Both the position numbers and the translations under genes were made by a program. This document shows, one piece after another, positions 12,133-21,656 of a stretch of DNA of 64,000 bases. The stretch is from Agromyces marinus. GTDB lineage: Bacteria; Actinomycetota; Actinomycetes; Actinomycetales; Microbacteriaceae. The notes under the pieces are model-generated. The model had not been told where the DNA came from, did not search any database, and saw only the letters and a program-made list of their open reading frames with translations. The DNA is taken from NCBI RefSeq assembly GCF_021442325.1, contig NZ_CP087879.1, forward strand, positions 1,736,001 to 1,800,000. Direction: 5' to 3'. Every line of letters starts with the position of its first letter. Positions within the stretch are counted from its first letter, which is position 1.

Positions 12133-12180
12133 GCGCACAGGGGCGGGATCCGGCCGAAGCCGGATCCCGCCCCTGTGCGC
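12133..12180. terminator. Strong bidirectional hairpin terminator between SDR and DoxX genes
   Basis: A perfect 22-bp stem (arms 12133-12154 and 12159-12180) with a CGAA loop lies between two convergent genes, 12 nt after the SDR stop and 8 nt from the DoxX stop. No U-tract follows, as is common in high-GC actinobacteria. Confidence 0.85.
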
Positions 12181-12187
12181 GCGGCGA

Positions 12188-12715
12188 TCAGCGCGCTGCG
12201 CGCGAGCCGCGCAGCACCTTCGATGCCACGACGAGCGCCGCGGCGATGAGCACGACGTTCTTCGCGACGTACTGTCCGAGCAGCGTCGGCCCCGCGTCGG
12301 CGAGCAGTTCCCCGGGGAAGAACACCACGGGCGAGAGGATGCCGACGAAGGCGACGGCGAGCATCACGAGCCCGAGCCGGGCGAAGACGCCGGAGATGAG
12401 CGCCAGGCCGGCGACGGTCTCGATCACCGCCGTCAGGATCATCGCGAACTGGCCGCCGACGAGTCCGAACGTCAGCGCACCCCACGTGGCCTGCACGAGC
12501 GGTTCGAGCGGGCTCGCCCCGGGGAAGAACTTCAGCACGCCGAACACGACGAAGACCGCGCCCAGCGCGATGCGCAGCGCGGGGATGCTCCAGCGCTCGA
12601 GCAGGGCCTTGAGCGCCGCCTCGGCGCTCGCGAATCGATCGGCGAGCGCGATGCGGCGGCTCGCCGCAGGTCGGGGTCCGGCGTGCGGGAGGCCGTGCGC
12701 GGAGATCGTGGACAT
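12188..12715 (-). CDS. DoxX family integral membrane protein
   Basis: A 175-aa membrane protein. After a cytoplasmic N-terminus of about 40 residues come four hydrophobic helices: LRIALGAVFVVFGVLKFFPG at about 47-66, AMILTAVIETVAGLALISG, LGLVMLAVAFVGILSPVVFF and VAKNVVLIAAALVVASKVL. RIxLGxxFxxxGxxKF is the DoxX signature. Family members have been linked to redox or detoxification complexes, but many have no known role. A GGAGC ribosome-binding site precedes the ATG at 12715. It belongs to the accessory island and shares a terminator with the SDR gene. Confidence 0.8.
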   Translation of the reverse strand: MSTISAHGLPHAGPRPAASRRIALADRFASAEAALKALLERWSIPALRIALGAVFVVFGVLKFFPGASPLEPLVQATWGALTFGLVGGQFAMILTAVIETVAGLALISGVFARLGLVMLAVAFVGILSPVVFFPGELLADAGPTLLGQYVAKNVVLIAAALVVASKVLRGSRAAR

Positions 12716-12976
12716 GTCGGGTGCTCCTTCCAGAGCGGTGAGATTTCGGTGCGGATGCCGCGGGGTGCGGCACCGTCCCGAGTGAACGCCCGCCGCAGCG
12801 CGGCCGGATCAGGGCGTGCGCGGGAACCCACGGAGGGTTCTCCCCGCTTCCTCGCGCGGGTGCGCACCGGCCCCGACTCGGTGCACACCCGAGCGTCACC
12901 CCCGTCCGGGGGACGCGTCCGGCCTTTCCGTCGTCCGGCGCTGGCGGCCCGACCGCGCTCCGTGCTGGAATGCCGC

Positions 12977-14269
12977 ATGGCCGATGTGATGATCGCCGTG
13001 ATGCCCTTCGTCGGGCACGTCGCACCGCTCGCCGCCGTCGCCGCGGCGTTCCGCGACGACGGGCACTCGGTGCGCGTCTACACCGGGAGCGCGCACGCGG
13101 ACCGGTTCGCCGCGCTCGGCGCCGACGTCGTCCCGTGGACCCGCGCACCCGACTTCGACGAGAACGACCTCGCCGCGACCTTCCCCGAACTGCGCGGCCG
13201 CAAGGGGCCGCGGCAGATGCTCGCCAACGTCCGGGAGCTCTTCATCGGCACGGGCGCCGCGCAGGGCGACGACCTCGTCGCCGCCCACCGCGAACGGCCA
13301 TGGGACGTCATCGTGGCCGACGGCCTGAGCCTCGGCGCGCACCTGGCCGCCGAGCGGACCGGCACGCCGTGGGTCACCGTGAGCATCGTGCCGCTCGCGA
13401 TCCGCACCCCCGAACTGCCACCGCCGTCACTCGGCCTGCGTCCCGCGCGCGGACCGCTCGGCCGCGCGCGGGATCGCACGCTGCACGCCGTCCTCGGCAT
13501 CGCCACACGGAGCATGCAGCAGACGTACGACGCGCAGCGCGCGGCATCCGGTCTCGGGGTCGGGACGCCGTTCGAGAACGCCTTCTACTCCCCCGACCTC
13601 GTCTGCGCGTCCGGCGTGCCGGAACTGGAGTACCCGCGGACCAGCTGGCCCATGCCCCTCGAATTCGTGGGAGCGCTCACGCCGTCGGGCGGGATCCGCC
13701 CCGGCCACCCGCCCGTCTGGTGGCCCGACCTGCCCGCGGATCGCCCGATCGTGCACGTCACGCAGGGCACCCTGAACGTCGACCCCGACGACCTGCTCCG
13801 ACCGGCGCTCGCCGCGCTCGGTCGACAGCCCGTCTCGATCGTCGCGGCGACCGGTCGAGCCGACGCACCGGAACTGCCGTTCCCCGTCCCCCCGAACGCC
13901 TACGTCGCAGGCCTGCTCGACTACCGGGAGCTCCTCCCCCGGGTCGGGGCGATGATCACCAACGGCGGGTGGGGCGGCGTGCTCGCCGCGCTCACCCACG
14001 GCGTCCCGCTCATCGTTGCGGGCGGCGACCTCGACAAACCGGAGATCGCCGCGCGCATCGACTGGGCCGGTGCGGGCATCGACCTCCGGACGGGAACACC
14101 GAAGCCGCGGGCGATCCTGGAGGCGTGGCGGCGACTCGACGCCGACCCGTCCTACGCGGAGCGGGCGGCGGAGATCGGCCGGAGCCTGCGCGGGCACGAC
14201 GGCCCGCGCGAAGTCGTCGCGCACACCCTCGACCTCGTCGCCCGGCGGGGCGGTGCCCGCACGGCCTGA
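12977..14269 (+). CDS. GT1-type glycosyltransferase (MGT/UGT-like)
   Basis: A 430-aa nucleotide-sugar-dependent glycosyltransferase with the GT-B fold. The N-terminal acceptor domain begins VMIAVMPFVGHVAPLAAVA with the early catalytic His (GHV). The C-terminal donor domain has VHVTQGTLN near 261, YVAGLLDYRELLPRV near 315 and GGWGGVLAALTHGVPLIVAG, which matches the UGT/MGT donor-site motif. Family members glycosylate macrolides, sterols, carotenoids or other small molecules; the acceptor cannot be told here. ATG at 12977 gives a natural family N-terminus, although no strong ribosome-binding site is visible. It stands alone in the island with no pathway genes. Confidence 0.85.
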   Translation: MADVMIAVMPFVGHVAPLAAVAAAFRDDGHSVRVYTGSAHADRFAALGADVVPWTRAPDFDENDLAATFPELRGRKGPRQMLANVRELFIGTGAAQGDDLVAAHRERPWDVIVADGLSLGAHLAAERTGTPWVTVSIVPLAIRTPELPPPSLGLRPARGPLGRARDRTLHAVLGIATRSMQQTYDAQRAASGLGVGTPFENAFYSPDLVCASGVPELEYPRTSWPMPLEFVGALTPSGGIRPGHPPVWWPDLPADRPIVHVTQGTLNVDPDDLLRPALAALGRQPVSIVAATGRADAPELPFPVPPNAYVAGLLDYRELLPRVGAMITNGGWGGVLAALTHGVPLIVAGGDLDKPEIAARIDWAGAGIDLRTGTPKPRAILEAWRRLDADPSYAERAAEIGRSLRGHDGPREVVAHTLDLVARRGGARTA

Positions 14270-14299
14270 ACCCCGTCCGCGGGCGGACCGGCCCGGAGG

Positions 14300-14713
14300 T
14301 CAGCCCCGCGCGTGCGAGACGGCCGCGAGCAGACCGTTCACGAATCCGGCCGAATCATCCGTCGAGAGTACGGTCGCGGCCTCCACGGCCTCCGAGATCG
14401 CGACCGGGTCGGGCACCTCGTCGTTGTAGACGATCTCCCAGACGCCGATGCGCAGCAGTGCACGGTCGACCGCGGGCATCCGCTCGATCGTCCATCCCCG
14501 CGAGTGCGTCGTGATGAGCTCGTCGATCTCCTCGAGGTGATCGACGATGCCGTCGACGATCTCGCGGGCGTACAACCACGAGGCCTGGCGCTCGGGCTCG
14601 TTGACCGCCCGCTCGGCCTCGGCCGCGAGCAGACGCTCGACGGGGACCTGCCGCATGTCGGCCGCGTAGAGCAGGTCGAGGGCGCGCTTGCGCGCCTTCG
14701 TACGGGCGCTCAC
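14300..14713 (-). CDS. nusB: Transcription antitermination factor NusB
   Basis: RNA-binding partner of NusE (S10) in rRNA antitermination. The 137-aa all-helical protein begins RTKARKRALDLLYAADMRQV and contains [20 protein letters not shown] and AVEAATVLSTDDSAGFVNG, the conserved NusB core. The GTG at 14713 shares one base with the efp stop (TAGTG). In other actinobacteria nusB is followed closely by the pyr operon; here an accessory island intervenes. Confidence 0.96.
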   Translation of the reverse strand: MSARTKARKRALDLLYAADMRQVPVERLLAAEAERAVNEPERQASWLYAREIVDGIVDHLEEIDELITTHSRGWTIERMPAVDRALLRIGVWEIVYNDEVPDPVAISEAVEAATVLSTDDSAGFVNGLLAAVSHARG

Positions 14714-15276
14714 TAGTCGTTCACGCGGCCCAGGTACTCGCCCGAGCGCGTGTCGACCTTGACCTTGGTACCCGTCTCGAGGAAGAGCGGCACCTGGATC
14801 TCGTACCCGGTCTCGACGGTCGCGGCCTTCGTGCCACCCGTGGAGCGGTCGCCCTGGAGGCCCGGCTCGGTGTACGTGATCTCGAGCACGACCGAGGCGG
14901 GCAGGTCGACGTAGAGGGGGTTGCCGTTGTTCAGCGCGATCGTGACCGACTGGTTCTCGAGCATGAAGTGCTTGGCGTCGCCGACGACCGCAGCCTGGAC
15001 CGTGATCTGGTCGTAGTCGGTGGTGTCCATGAACACGAAGCCGTCGCCGTCGCTGTACAGGTAGGTGAAGTCGCGGCGGTCGACGTTCTCGATGTCGATC
15101 TTCGTCCCGGCGTTGTAGGTCTTGTCGACGACCTTGCCCGAGACGACGTTCTTCAGCTTCGTGCGCACGAAGGCTCCGCCCTTGCCGGGCTTGACGTGCT
15201 GGAACTCGACGACGCTCCAGAGCTGGCCGTCGATGTTCAGGACGACGCCGTTCTTGATGTCAGCGGTGGATGCCAT
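14713..15276 (-). CDS. efp: Elongation factor P
   Basis: Rescues ribosomes stalled at polyproline stretches by stimulating peptide bond formation. The 187-aa protein has the three beta-barrel layout. The domain I loop [15 protein letters not shown] places the tip Lys in PGKGG; that Lys is modified in enterobacteria, but no epmA/epmB genes are in view. The C-terminal [20 protein letters not shown] is the OB-fold signature. I start at ATG 15276 ([10 protein letters not shown]); upstream codons in the same frame do not resemble EF-P. Confidence 0.97.
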   Translation of the reverse strand: MASTADIKNGVVLNIDGQLWSVVEFQHVKPGKGGAFVRTKLKNVVSGKVVDKTYNAGTKIDIENVDRRDFTYLYSDGDGFVFMDTTDYDQITVQAAVVGDAKHFMLENQSVTIALNNGNPLYVDLPASVVLEITYTEPGLQGDRSTGGTKAATVETGYEIQVPLFLETGTKVKVDTRSGEYLGRVND

Positions 15277-15352
15277 GGAAGTGCTTTCCGTTCGATTCGG
15301 GGAAGTCGGCGGGCACGCCCGAGCAGCGTGCGACTGATCGAGTGTAGTCGAC

Positions 15353-15793
15353 TCAGCCGTGCGATCGCAGGAGCCAGTCGATCGCGAGCCGGTACGAGTC
15401 GGACCCGAATCCCGCGATGACCCCCGTCGCGACACCCGAGATGACGCTGGTGTGCCGGAAGGCCTCCCGCGTGTGCGGGTTCGACAGGTGGACCTCGACG
15501 AGCGGCACGCCCGCGGTCTTCAACTGCGCGGCCGCGTCGCGCAGCGCGTAGCTGTAGTGCGTGAACGCCGCCGGATTCAGCACCACCGGCATCCGCCGGT
15601 CGACGGCCTCGTGGATCCACCCGATCAGCTCGGCCTCGTCATCGGTCTGCCGCAGGTCGACCTCGACGCCGTCCGGAACGGATGCCGCGAGGCTCGCGCC
15701 GATGTCGGGGAGCGTCTCCGAGCCGTAGACCTCCGGCTCGCGGGTGCCGAGTCGGCCCAGGTTCGGTCCGTTCAGGACGAGGATCGTGGTCAT
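15353..15793 (-). CDS. aroQ: 3-dehydroquinate dehydratase, type II
   Basis: Dehydrates 3-dehydroquinate to 3-dehydroshikimate. The 146-aa size and motifs are those of the dodecameric type II enzyme: [20 protein letters not shown] at 6-25 with the catalytic Arg and Tyr, [15 protein letters not shown] at 73-87, and [20 protein letters not shown] with the active-site His. It lies 16 nt after aroB in the shikimate cluster. Confidence 0.96.
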   Translation of the reverse strand: MTTILVLNGPNLGRLGTREPEVYGSETLPDIGASLAASVPDGVEVDLRQTDDEAELIGWIHEAVDRRMPVVLNPAAFTHYSYALRDAAAQLKTAGVPLVEVHLSNPHTREAFRHTSVISGVATGVIAGFGSDSYRLAIDWLLRSHG

Positions 15794-15809
15794 GACCGAA
15801 GCCTAACGA

Positions 15810-16892
15810 TCAGGACGCGATCTCCTGGTACGCGGCGAACAGCAGCGACTGGTCCGGGGCGAGCATGACGGTCGGCTTGGCGAGATCGTCGAGCACGATG
15901 AACCTCAGCTGCCCGGCTCGCGACTTCTTGTCGCGCTGCATGGTCGCGAGCAGCGTGTTCCAGCGACCGGCCGGGTACGACGTCGGCAGGCTGAGCAGGT
16001 CGAGGACGCGCTTGTGCCGGTCGGCGACCTCGTCGGAGAGCCGGCCGGAGAGCCGTCCGAGTTCGGCCGCGAAGGCCATGCCGACCGCGACGGCCGCGCC
16101 GTGCCGCCACTGGTAGCGCTCGGCGTGCTCGACCGCGTGCCCGAGCGTGTGCCCGTAGTTCAGGATCTCGCGCAGCCCGGCCTCGCGGAAGTCCTTGCTC
16201 ACGACCTCGGCCTTCATCCGGATCGCGAGTTCGACCACACGCCGGAACTCGGGCGCGGACGGGTCGGTCGCGGCATCCGGATCGGCCTCGATGACGTCGA
16301 GGATCTCGGGGTAGCGGATGAACCCGGCCTTCACGATCTCGGCGAACCCGGCGAGGATCTCGTTCTTCGGCAGGGTCGCCAGGAGGTCGAGGTCGCACAG
16401 CACTTCGGCGGGCGCGTGGAAGACGCCGACGAGGTTCTTGCCCTCGTTGGTGTTGATGCCCGTCTTGCCGCCGATCGCGGCGTCGACCATCCCGAGCACC
16501 GTCGTCGGGATGGTGACCAGGCGCACGCCCCGCAACCAGGTCGCCGCGACGAACCCCGCCAGGTCGGTGATCGCGCCGCCGCCGAACCCGACCACGACGT
16601 CGGTGCGCGTGAAATCGGCCTGGCCGAGGATCTGCCAGCAGAACGCGGCGACCTCGACCCGCTTGGCCTGTTCGGCGTCGGGCACCTCCGCGAGGAGCAC
16701 CTCGAAGCGATCCGCGAGCGACTCGCGCAGCTCGGCCGCACGCGCACCCATCGTCGGCGGGTGCACCACGAGCACCTTCCGCGCCGCCGAACCGATCGCG
16801 TCGGCGAGCCCGTCCACGACGCCGCGCCCGATGCGCACGTCGTACCCGTCCTCGTCGCCGACCCGGATCACGGTCGCCTCGTGCTCGCTCAT
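15810..16892 (-). CDS. aroB: 3-dehydroquinate synthase
   Basis: NAD+- and zinc-dependent cyclisation of DAHP to 3-dehydroquinate, step two of the shikimate pathway. The 360-aa protein shows VGFGGGAITDLAGFVAATWL (NAD-binding), TTVLGMVDAAIGGKTGIN, and NYGHTLGHAVEH with zinc-binding His residues. I use the ATG at 16892 (MSEHEATVI) because it overlaps the aroK stop as ATGA; a start 6 codons earlier is possible but unneeded. Confidence 0.97.
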   Translation of the reverse strand: MSEHEATVIRVGDEDGYDVRIGRGVVDGLADAIGSAARKVLVVHPPTMGARAAELRESLADRFEVLLAEVPDAEQAKRVEVAAFCWQILGQADFTRTDVVVGFGGGAITDLAGFVAATWLRGVRLVTIPTTVLGMVDAAIGGKTGINTNEGKNLVGVFHAPAEVLCDLDLLATLPKNEILAGFAEIVKAGFIRYPEILDVIEADPDAATDPSAPEFRRVVELAIRMKAEVVSKDFREAGLREILNYGHTLGHAVEHAERYQWRHGAAVAVGMAFAAELGRLSGRLSDEVADRHKRVLDLLSLPTSYPAGRWNTLLATMQRDKKSRAGQLRFIVLDDLAKPTVMLAPDQSLLFAAYQEIAS

Positions 16893-17431
16893 GCGCGTCC
16901 TCCAGCCCACTCGGTGATCTGGGCGACGATCCGCGCGACCGAGCGACGCGAGGTGTCGATGGTGAGGTCGGCGACCTCGTCGTACAGGGGGCGACGTTCG
17001 TCGCGGATGCGGGTCCAGCGCTCGAGCCCGCCGGCCGCGAGCAACGGCCGCGACCCGCCCACGAGCCGCGGTGCGACCGCCTCGGGCGTGACGTCGAGTC
17101 GGACCACCGCGAGCCGGCCGAGGTCGGCGCGCGTGGCGGCGTCGAGGATCGCGCCGCCGCCCAGTGAGATCACGGCCTCCTCGCGGAGCGCCTCCGCGAC
17201 GACCTCGCGCTCGGCGACGCGGAAGTACGCCTCGCCCTCGCGCTCGAAGATCTCGTCGATGGGCCCATGGCGTCGCGCGATCCGCTGGTCGGTGTCGATG
17301 AACGGCACCCCGAGGGATGCCGCCAGCCGGGCCCCCACGCGCGACTTGCCCGCGCCCATCGGGCCGACGAGCACGATCGGCAGCGGCACGGGCCGGGCCG
17401 GGCCGTCGGCCCCAGCCGGGAGGTCAGACAC
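16889..17431 (-). CDS. aroK: Shikimate kinase
   Basis: Phosphorylates shikimate at the 3-position. The 180-aa NMP-kinase-like protein has the P-loop [16 protein letters not shown] at about 22-37, [19 protein letters not shown] with the shikimate-binding DTD and the following Arg, and [11 protein letters not shown] (the GGG shikimate motif). GSRPLL lies in the lid region. The GTG at 17431 overlaps aroC by 8 nt (GTGTCTGA), and the stop overlaps aroB by 4 nt. Confidence 0.96.
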   Translation of the reverse strand: MSDLPAGADGPARPVPLPIVLVGPMGAGKSRVGARLAASLGVPFIDTDQRIARRHGPIDEIFEREGEAYFRVAEREVVAEALREEAVISLGGGAILDAATRADLGRLAVVRLDVTPEAVAPRLVGGSRPLLAAGGLERWTRIRDERRPLYDEVADLTIDTSRRSVARIVAQITEWAGGRA

Positions 17432-18635
17432 GGGCGCGGCCGTCGGCGACCTCGCTCGCGAGCGCGTCGGGGATCGCCGCCAGGTACGCCTCGAGGTTGC
17501 GGCGCGTCTCGGCGACCGAGTCGCCGCCGAACTTCTCGAGCACGGCGTTGGCGAGCACGAGCGCGACCATGGCCTCGGCGACGACGCCCGCGGCGGGCAC
17601 CGCGCACACGTCGGAACGCTGGTGGTGCGCCGGCGCGGGCTCGCCCGTCGCGACGTCGATCGTCGGCAGCGCGTGCGGCACGGTCGCGATCGGCTTCATG
17701 CCCGCGCGGACCCGGAGCACCGTTCCCGTCGACATGCCGCCCTCGGTGCCGCCCGCGCGGTCGCTCGCACGCACGATGCGCCCGTCGGCGAGGTGCAGTT
17801 CGTCGTGGGCGGCCGAGCCGCGGCGGCGGGTCGTCTCGAACCCGTCGCCGACCTCGACGCCCTTGATGGCCTGGATGCCCATGAGCGCCGCGGCCAGCTG
17901 CGCGTCGAGTCGGCGGTCCCAGTGCACGTGCGATCCGAGCCCCGGCGGCAGGCCGTAGGCGAGCACCTCGACGATGCCGCCGACCGTGTCGCCCTCCTTG
18001 TGCGTCGCATCGACCTCGGCCACCATGCGGGCGCTCGTGTCGGCGTCGAAGCAGCGCAACGGGTCGGCGTCGAGCCGGTCGACATCCGACGGCAGCGGGA
18101 GTTCGGCCCCCTCGGGAACCCTGACGGGACCGATCGCGACCGTGTGCGAGACGAGCCGGATGCCGAGTTCGGCGAGGAACGACCGGGCGACCGCGCCGAG
18201 CGCGACGCGGGCCGCCGTCTCGCGCGCGCTCGCGCGCTCGAGCACGGGCCGCGCCTCGTCGAAGCCGTACTTCTGCATGCCGACCAGGTCGGCGTGCCCG
18301 GGGCGGGGCCGCGTGAGCGGCGCGCCCCGCCCGCGGCCGAGATCCTCGCCCTCGACGGGCTCGACGCTCATCACCTGCTGCCACTTCGGCCATTCGGTGT
18401 TCCCGATGCGCAGTGCGACGGGGCCGCCGAGGGTGAGCCCGTGGCGCACGCCCCCGGAGACGGCCAGTTCGTCCTGTTCGAACTTCATGCGGGCGCCGCG
18501 GCCGTAGCCGAGCTTCCGGCGCGCCAGATCGGCACGGAGGTCGTCGAGCGAGACGGGGATGCCTGCGGGGAGGCCTTCGAGGATCGCGACGAGTTCGGGA
18601 CCGTGCGATTCCCCGGCGGTGAGCCATCGGAGCAT
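17424..18635 (-). CDS. aroC: Chorismate synthase
   Basis: Converts EPSP to chorismate using reduced FMN. The 403-aa protein begins [18 protein letters not shown], the family's first signature with the catalytic His, and contains [16 protein letters not shown] and [18 protein letters not shown]. The second conserved His region is [20 protein letters not shown]. Start ATG 18635 matches the family N-terminus exactly; the frame could be extended 3 codons (MVV). It lies 24 nt after aroE. Confidence 0.97.
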   Translation of the reverse strand: MLRWLTAGESHGPELVAILEGLPAGIPVSLDDLRADLARRKLGYGRGARMKFEQDELAVSGGVRHGLTLGGPVALRIGNTEWPKWQQVMSVEPVEGEDLGRGRGAPLTRPRPGHADLVGMQKYGFDEARPVLERASARETAARVALGAVARSFLAELGIRLVSHTVAIGPVRVPEGAELPLPSDVDRLDADPLRCFDADTSARMVAEVDATHKEGDTVGGIVEVLAYGLPPGLGSHVHWDRRLDAQLAAALMGIQAIKGVEVGDGFETTRRRGSAAHDELHLADGRIVRASDRAGGTEGGMSTGTVLRVRAGMKPIATVPHALPTIDVATGEPAPAHHQRSDVCAVPAAGVVAEAMVALVLANAVLEKFGGDSVAETRRNLEAYLAAIPDALASEVADGRARV

Positions 18636-18659
18636 GACCACCATCCTCCCACAGCGCGC

Positions 18660-19550
18660 TCAGACGCTTCGGCGCATGACGCCGAGCACGCCCCCCTCGT
18701 CGGGCAGCGGCGCGAAGGGATCGCCCGCGACGAAGATCCGCACCTGCAGCAGCGCCTGGTGCAACAGCATGCCGAGGCCGTGCACGGCCCGCCCGCCCGC
18801 GGCCGACCATCCGGCGCCGAGCGCCGTCGGCCACGGATCGTAGGCGACGTCGAAGAGCAGCGCGTCGCGCACGAGGGCCGCCGACGGCGCGACTCCGAGG
18901 TCGGCTCCGCCGGGCACCGTGCTGATCACGAGCGGGGCGGATGCCGCGTCCGCGAGTTCCGCGATCGTGCGCACCCGCACGACGAGTCCGATGCGCGACC
19001 CGAGATCGGCGACCGCTGCAGCCCGAGCGGGCTCGCGGACGTGCACGTCGACCTCCGCCGCGCCGAGCTCGGCCATCGCGACGATCGCAGACCCCGCCGT
19101 GGCACCGCCGCCGACGAGAACTCCGCGATGGATCCGGTCGATCCCCTCCTCGCCGAGCGCGCGCACGATGCCCTCGACGTCGGTGTTGAACCCGTGCAGG
19201 GCGCCGTCCGCGGTCAATCGCACGGTGTTCGCGGCGCCCGTGAGGGCGGCCAGCCGGTCGACGTGATCGAGTCGGCCGAGCACCTCCTGCTTCAACGGCA
19301 TCGTGAGCGAGAGTCCGCGCCACGCGGCATCCGGGTCGACCCGCACCCGGTCGAGGAACCCGCCGAGCTCGCCCGACGCGACCTCGATCGCGTCGTAGCG
19401 CCAGTCGAGTCCGAGCCGCGCGTACGCGGCGCGGTGCAGGGCCGGGCTCTTGGAGTGCGCGATGGGCGATCCGAGCACGGCCAGCCGCACGGGAGGCCCT
19501 CCCGCTCGCCGCTCGGCGGTCGCGTTCGGCTCGGCGCCGGGCATCGTCAT
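18660..19550 (-). CDS. aroE: Shikimate dehydrogenase
   Basis: NADPH-dependent reduction of 3-dehydroshikimate to shikimate. The 296-aa protein has VLGSPIAHSKSPALHRAAYA near 25-44 (shikimate-binding Ser residues), LSLTMPLKQEVLGRLDHVD with the catalytic Lys, GAANTVRL and HGFNTDVEGI. The NADP-binding loop appears as LVGGGATAGSAIVAM, a variant of the usual GAGGA(A/S)RA. The ATG at 19550 overlaps the mltG stop by 4 nt. The variant glycine loop could mean an altered cofactor preference, but the shikimate-cluster context argues for the biosynthetic enzyme. Confidence 0.93.
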   Translation of the reverse strand: MTMPGAEPNATAERRAGGPPVRLAVLGSPIAHSKSPALHRAAYARLGLDWRYDAIEVASGELGGFLDRVRVDPDAAWRGLSLTMPLKQEVLGRLDHVDRLAALTGAANTVRLTADGALHGFNTDVEGIVRALGEEGIDRIHRGVLVGGGATAGSAIVAMAELGAAEVDVHVREPARAAAVADLGSRIGLVVRVRTIAELADAASAPLVISTVPGGADLGVAPSAALVRDALLFDVAYDPWPTALGAGWSAAGGRAVHGLGMLLHQALLQVRIFVAGDPFAPLPDEGGVLGVMRRSV

Positions 19551-21178
19551 CCGTTCTCGTCGAGGTACCGCAGGAACTGCTCCACCGCGGCCTCGTGTTC
19601 CTCGAGCGTCGCGGAGAACACGGTCTCACCGGTCTCGAGGTTCACGGTCACGAAGTACAGCCAGGGCCCGTCCGCGGGGTTCATCGCCGCGGCGATGGTC
19701 ACATCGCCGGGGTTGCCGATCGGCCCCGGGGGCAGGCCCGGGTGCACGTAGGTGTTGTAGCGGTTGCCGGCATCCGCTCGTTCGGCATCCGTCGTGGTCA
19801 CGACGGTGTCGTCGCCGGTGCCGTAGTGCACGGTCGAGTCGAACTGGAGCAGCTGCGACGGGAACTGCTCGGGGTCGAGTCGATTGCGGATGACGCGCGA
19901 GACCTTGTACGCGTCGGCCTCGGAACCCGCCTCCCGCTCGATGAGCGAGGCGACGACGACCGTCTCCCAGCGGTTCTCGGGGGCGACGCCGGCCGCGTCG
20001 AGCGCCTGGAACGAGCGGTCGACGAGGGTCTGGACCACCTCCTGCGCGGTGACGTCGGGGCCGAAGGTGTAGGTCGCCGGGAAGAGGAATCCCTCGACGG
20101 TGGTCGCCTGCTCGGGGAGGCCGAGCGCCTGCGGGTCGGCAGCCGCCGCCTGCAGCTCCTCGAGCGGGATGCCGGTGGCCGTCGACGCGGCCGCGAGCGC
20201 GTCCCGCGCCCACAGTCCCTCCTGGATCACGAACGTGTTCTCGAGCTTGTTCTCGGGGTCGAGCAGGGCGTCGAGCGCGGCCTCCGAGCTCATCTGGTTG
20301 GCCATCCGGTAGGCGCCGGGGTAGAACGTCGGTTGGGGCGAGCGACCGGTGACCTCGTCGATGAAGGCCTCGGCCGAGGCGACCACGTCCTGTTCCTCGA
20401 GGTTGGCGGCGATGGTCTCGCCCCCGTCGCCGTCCTCGATCATGAAGACGACCTCGCCGGTGCCCGAACCCGAGTAGTCCTCCGGGGGCTGGAAGCGCTC
20501 GACGAGCGAGGTGATCGGTCCCTGCAGGAAGAACGCGGCGCCGGCGATCAGGCCGCCGAGCACGAGCAGGGCGATGAGGCACCCCCAGGCGCCGCGTCGA
20601 CGCCGGCCGGGCTCGCGCTCGCGCTCCTCGAGTTCCCACGAGGACGTCGCCCGACGGTCGGCGCGCGACGGCCGCGCGTCGTCGGACTCCAACCCCGCGA
20701 AGGGGTCTGCGGCGAGCGGATCGGTGGCAGCGACGATCCCGGTGCGGGCCGGGAGCGGGGCGGACTCCGGTGCAGGCCGGCGGCCGGCGGCATCCGCTGC
20801 ATCGTACGGCGATCCTGCAGCGGCGTGCTGGCCGTGCGGCCGGTCGGCCGCATCGGCATGCGGCGGAGTCGGCCGGGTCGTCGAGCCGGCCGGGTGATGA
20901 CGCGGGTGGGCGTGGTCGGGCTCGTCCACCGGGCGGGGCGGATGCTCCCCCGCGCGCCCGGCCCGCTCCTCCGCGGCCCGGCGCTGCTCGAGTTCCCTGA
21001 GCTCGCGTCGGGTGCGCGGGGCGCGCTGCGCCTCCGGGAGGCCGGTGTCGGTCGACGGCCGGGGCGGCGGCACGGGGGCGCCGGGAGGCGCGCTCCCGCT
21101 GAGCAGGTCGTCCCAGTGCTGCTCGGATGCGGGGGGCTGACCGTGGCCGCGCTGCCGGTCGGGGGGAGGTTGGGTCAC
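19547..21178 (-). CDS. mltG: Endolytic transglycosylase MltG with long disordered N-terminus
   Basis: Cleaves nascent peptidoglycan glycans near the membrane, probably setting strand length. The 543-aa protein is longer than the 340-aa E. coli enzyme. Residues 1 to about 195 are Pro/His/Arg-rich and probably cytoplasmic and disordered. One membrane helix follows (WGCLIALLVLGGLIAGAAFF, about 198-217), then the extracellular YceG domain. Its catalytic Glu lies in VVASLIEREAGSEADAYKVS, and the closing NTYVHPGLPPGPIGNPG is highly conserved. GTG at 21178 overlaps the ruvX stop by 4 nt. The alaS-ruvX-mltG-aroE order is usual for actinobacteria. Confidence 0.93.
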   Translation of the reverse strand: MTQPPPDRQRGHGQPPASEQHWDDLLSGSAPPGAPVPPPRPSTDTGLPEAQRAPRTRRELRELEQRRAAEERAGRAGEHPPRPVDEPDHAHPRHHPAGSTTRPTPPHADAADRPHGQHAAAGSPYDAADAAGRRPAPESAPLPARTGIVAATDPLAADPFAGLESDDARPSRADRRATSSWELEEREREPGRRRRGAWGCLIALLVLGGLIAGAAFFLQGPITSLVERFQPPEDYSGSGTGEVVFMIEDGDGGETIAANLEEQDVVASAEAFIDEVTGRSPQPTFYPGAYRMANQMSSEAALDALLDPENKLENTFVIQEGLWARDALAAASTATGIPLEELQAAAADPQALGLPEQATTVEGFLFPATYTFGPDVTAQEVVQTLVDRSFQALDAAGVAPENRWETVVVASLIEREAGSEADAYKVSRVIRNRLDPEQFPSQLLQFDSTVHYGTGDDTVVTTTDAERADAGNRYNTYVHPGLPPGPIGNPGDVTIAAAMNPADGPWLYFVTVNLETGETVFSATLEEHEAAVEQFLRYLDENG

Positions 21179-21654
21179 GAGGGTCGGGGGCCTTCCTCGG
21201 TGGGTATCGTGCGTCCGGGGGCGATGCCCGATGCCCGTTCGGCATCGATGGCGTGTTGCAGAATGATAACGGCTGCGGCCTGATCGATCACGGGCCGCTG
21301 CTTGCGGGCCGACTTCCCGGCCGCCCGCAGGGCATGTTGCGCACTCACCGTCGAAAGCCGTTCGTCGACGAGGCGCACCGCGACGCCGTGGCCGGCGATT
21401 CGTCCGGCGAACTCCACCGCATCGGCCGTCGAGGCCGTCGCGGTCCCCGACAACGACAGCGGATGCCCGACGACCAGTTCGGTCGCCTCGTACTCGGCGG
21501 CGAGCTCGAGCAGACGACGGATGTCGGCATCCTCGCCGTCGACGCTGCGCCGCACGGTCTCGACGGGCACGGCGAGGATCGCCGACGGGTCGCATCGCGC
21601 GACGCCGATCCGGGCGCGGCCCACGTCGATGCCCAGTCGCGCACCGGGCCGCAC
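21175..21654 (-). CDS. ruvX: RuvX/YqgF Holliday junction resolvase-like protein
   Basis: RNase H-fold protein of the YqgF family, proposed to act in Holliday junction resolution or 16S rRNA 5' maturation. The 159-aa chain has the first metal Asp in LGIDVGRARIGVARCD, VVGHPLSLSG in the middle, VRLVDERLSTVSAQHALR, and a C-terminal IDQAAAVIILQHAID with the last acidic residue. The start is GTG 21654, two bases after the alaS stop; no better upstream start exists in this frame without entering alaS. Confidence 0.93.
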   Translation of the reverse strand: MRPGARLGIDVGRARIGVARCDPSAILAVPVETVRRSVDGEDADIRRLLELAAEYEATELVVGHPLSLSGTATASTADAVEFAGRIAGHGVAVRLVDERLSTVSAQHALRAAGKSARKQRPVIDQAAAVIILQHAIDAERASGIAPGRTIPTEEGPRPS

Positions 21655-21656
21655 GA

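Noticed and set aside
16014-19751. 1245-codon plus-strand open frame
   Set aside because: Antisense to aroB, aroK, aroC, aroE and part of mltG, all of which have strong family motifs. The frame has no recognisable domain.
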